Source: Cronobacter dublinensis subsp. dublinensis LMG 23823 (GTDB lineage: Bacteria > Pseudomonadota > Gammaproteobacteria > Enterobacterales > Enterobacteriaceae). From it: a stretch of 64,000 bases of DNA. Of this stretch, positions 62,821-64,000 are shown piece after piece. Each line of letters opens with the position of its first letter. The first letter of the stretch is position 1. A program made the translations under genes and the position numbers. Under the pieces are notes generated by a model, which saw nothing but the letters and a program-made list of their open reading frames with translations, searched no databases and was not told the DNA's origin. The stretch covers positions 496,001 to 560,000 of the forward strand of contig NZ_CP012266.1 of assembly GCF_001277235.1 (NCBI RefSeq), written 5' to 3'.

Positions 62821-64000
62821 ATGTCAGACGATAATAAATTCCTGGCAGGGAATAAGACACACGCATTCTCGTTTCAGGGCAGCGGCGGCGGTTATTTCCC
62901 CGTCTGGCTGGTCAACATACTGTTAACGGTGTTCACCGCCGGACTGTTTTTGCCGTGGGCGATGGTGCGTGCGCGTCGTTATTTCTATGAAAATACAGAG
63001 CTTGCTGGCGCGCGTTTCTCCTATCACGCCACGGGCCGCGCGATTTTCGTCGGCTGGCTGTGCCTCGCGCTTCTCTATGTCGTGTTCGTGATTAACACGG
63101 TGTATGAGAACACCTTTTTAATGCTGTGCATGGTGGTACTGTTTATTGCCTTCGCGCCGTTCCTGATTATGCAGGGCCTGCGCTACCAGCTGCTGATGAC
63201 CCAGCTCAACGGGATGCGTTTTAGCTTTAAAGCGAGCCCGCTGCGCGCATGGTGGGTGATGCTGGGTTGCCCGCTGCTGATTGCCGTGCTTATCTTTGTG
63301 GTTATCTCTCTTGTGTTTACCCTCGCGGGCTCCAGCGCCAGCCTGACCGGCATTATCGTCGGCATTGTGCTCTCCATCGTTGTTGGCCTCGGCGGTACTG
63401 CGCTGATGCAGGGGATTTACGCCGCCCAGTGGTACGGGCTGCTGGTCAATAACCTGCAATACGGTAAACACCGTTTCGCCATTAACCTGAACGTCAAAAC
63501 CTGCACCTTCATCTACCTGAAAGCGATGCTGCTGTTCGTGCCGTTCATCGTTATCGTGATCGTGATGACTGTCCCGATGATGACCCAGATTTTACAGCAA
63601 AGCCTGTACGGTGGGGCCAGCGAAGAAGCCATGCTGAGCGCGGGCTTGTCGATGTTCTCCACTGTGATCATGGCCTATATGGTTTATCTTGTCGGCATCC
63701 TGGTCTGCTTTAGCTTCGCGTTCGTTAAAGTGCGTAACTACGCTTATCAGCAGATGTCTCTCGAAGGGGGGATTACCTTCCGCTCCACCGTGAGCGTCGG
63801 TGCCTTCGTGTGGCTGATCCTGAGCAATTTCATGCTCTGCGGTATTACTTTGGGCCTGGCGTGGCCGTGGGCGAAAGTACGCCTGACGCGCTATCTGCTG
63901 GAAAACACCCATGTGGATGGCGAGCTGGATAACCTGGCGCTGGTCGATCATGACGAGCAGGCGCGTAACGATCCTGCAAGCGTGCTGGGCCGCGGTTTCT
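62821..64000 (+). CDS. yjgN: DUF898 inner-membrane protein YjgN (3' end outside window)
   Basis: At least 393 codons from ATG 62821, open to the window edge. The DUF898 repeat is visible twice: FTAGLFLPWAMVRARRYFYENT near residue 40 and ITLGLAWPWAKVRLTRYLLENT near residue 345. Between them are several membrane helices and a second pair of WxxLLVNNLQYGKHRF-type motifs. Function unknown. AAGGA lies upstream. In E. coli yjgN is next to yjgM. Confidence 0.93.
   Translation, partial: MSDDNKFLAGNKTHAFSFQGSGGGYFPVWLVNILLTVFTAGLFLPWAMVRARRYFYENTELAGARFSYHATGRAIFVGWLCLALLYVVFVINTVYENTFLMLCMVVLFIAFAPFLIMQGLRYQLLMTQLNGMRFSFKASPLRAWWVMLGCPLLIAVLIFVVISLVFTLAGSSASLTGIIVGIVLSIVVGLGGTALMQGIYAAQWYGLLVNNLQYGKHRFAINLNVKTCTFIYLKAMLLFVPFIVIVIVMTVPMMTQILQQSLYGGASEEAMLSAGLSMFSTVIMAYMVYLVGILVCFSFAFVKVRNYAYQQMSLEGGITFRSTVSVGAFVWLILSNFMLCGITLGLAWPWAKVRLTRYLLENTHVDGELDNLALVDHDEQARNDPASVLGRGF

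Overview
The window is a piece of enterobacterial chromosome. Nearly every protein can be matched by eye to an Escherichia coli or Salmonella homologue, gene order is largely that of the E. coli 67-71 minute region followed by the 96 minute region, and third codon positions are GC-rich. The sucrose regulon, the arginine deiminase operon, miaE and a CZB-GGDEF gene next to aer would fit Cronobacter or a close relative; the genus is inferred. Coding density is high and I see no transposase, integrase, tRNA, CRISPR array or clear pseudogene. The first gene (ubiU) and the last (yjgN) are cut by the window edges.

Layout. 1-9.5 kb: ubiU, divergent ubiT-yhbS, yhbQ, yhbP, yhbO, yraR, yraQ, then a leftward cell-envelope block lpoA-yraN-diaA-dolP, then rsmI. 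9.6-10.5 kb: rnpB (RNase P RNA) followed by four extra tandem copies of its 3' end plus terminator. 10.5-13.2 kb: an orphan fimbrial-like gene, the small yhaL, yhaK and yhaJ. 13.2-19.8 kb: a complete sucrose regulon (scrK, scrYABR) with three ScrR operators, inserted between yhaJ and yhaH. 19.9-24.7 kb: yhaH and the yqj genes including mzrA and the DedA gene yqjA. 25-30.6 kb: hexuronate catabolism (exuR, exuT, uxaC, uxaA). 30.6-39.7 kb: ygjV, sstT, alx with its manganese/pH riboswitch, ygjR, ygjQ, ygjP, rlmG, fadH. 39.9-46.3 kb: patA with a sigma-54 promoter and an NtrC site, a CZB-domain diguanylate cyclase, aer, and a second chemoreceptor; aer and the receptor have sigma-28 promoters. 46.3-50.1 kb: yqjI/yqjH and ygiQ. 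From 50.2 kb the backbone changes to the E. coli 96 minute order: ridA, pyrI-pyrB-pyrL, the arginine deiminase operon arcA-arcC-arcB-yfcC-type carrier-argR paralogue, tabA, argI, rraB, miaE, an unrecognised membrane protein, yjgM and yjgN.

The genes combine into carbon-source modules (sucrose; hexuronates; fatty acid reduction), nitrogen and arginine modules (putrescine transamination; arginine fermentation yielding ATP; arginine and pyrimidine synthesis sharing carbamoyl phosphate) and a motility/c-di-GMP module. I did not find a clearly new multi-gene system. The items most worth a second look are the alternating-variant rnpB 3' array, the ArgR paralogue that lacks the two arginine-binding aspartates, the zinc-sensor-type diguanylate cyclase placed between patA and aer with a possible sigma-28 promoter, the pyrL leader whose stop codon lies in the attenuator hairpin, and the conserved-looking but unrecognised membrane protein after miaE.
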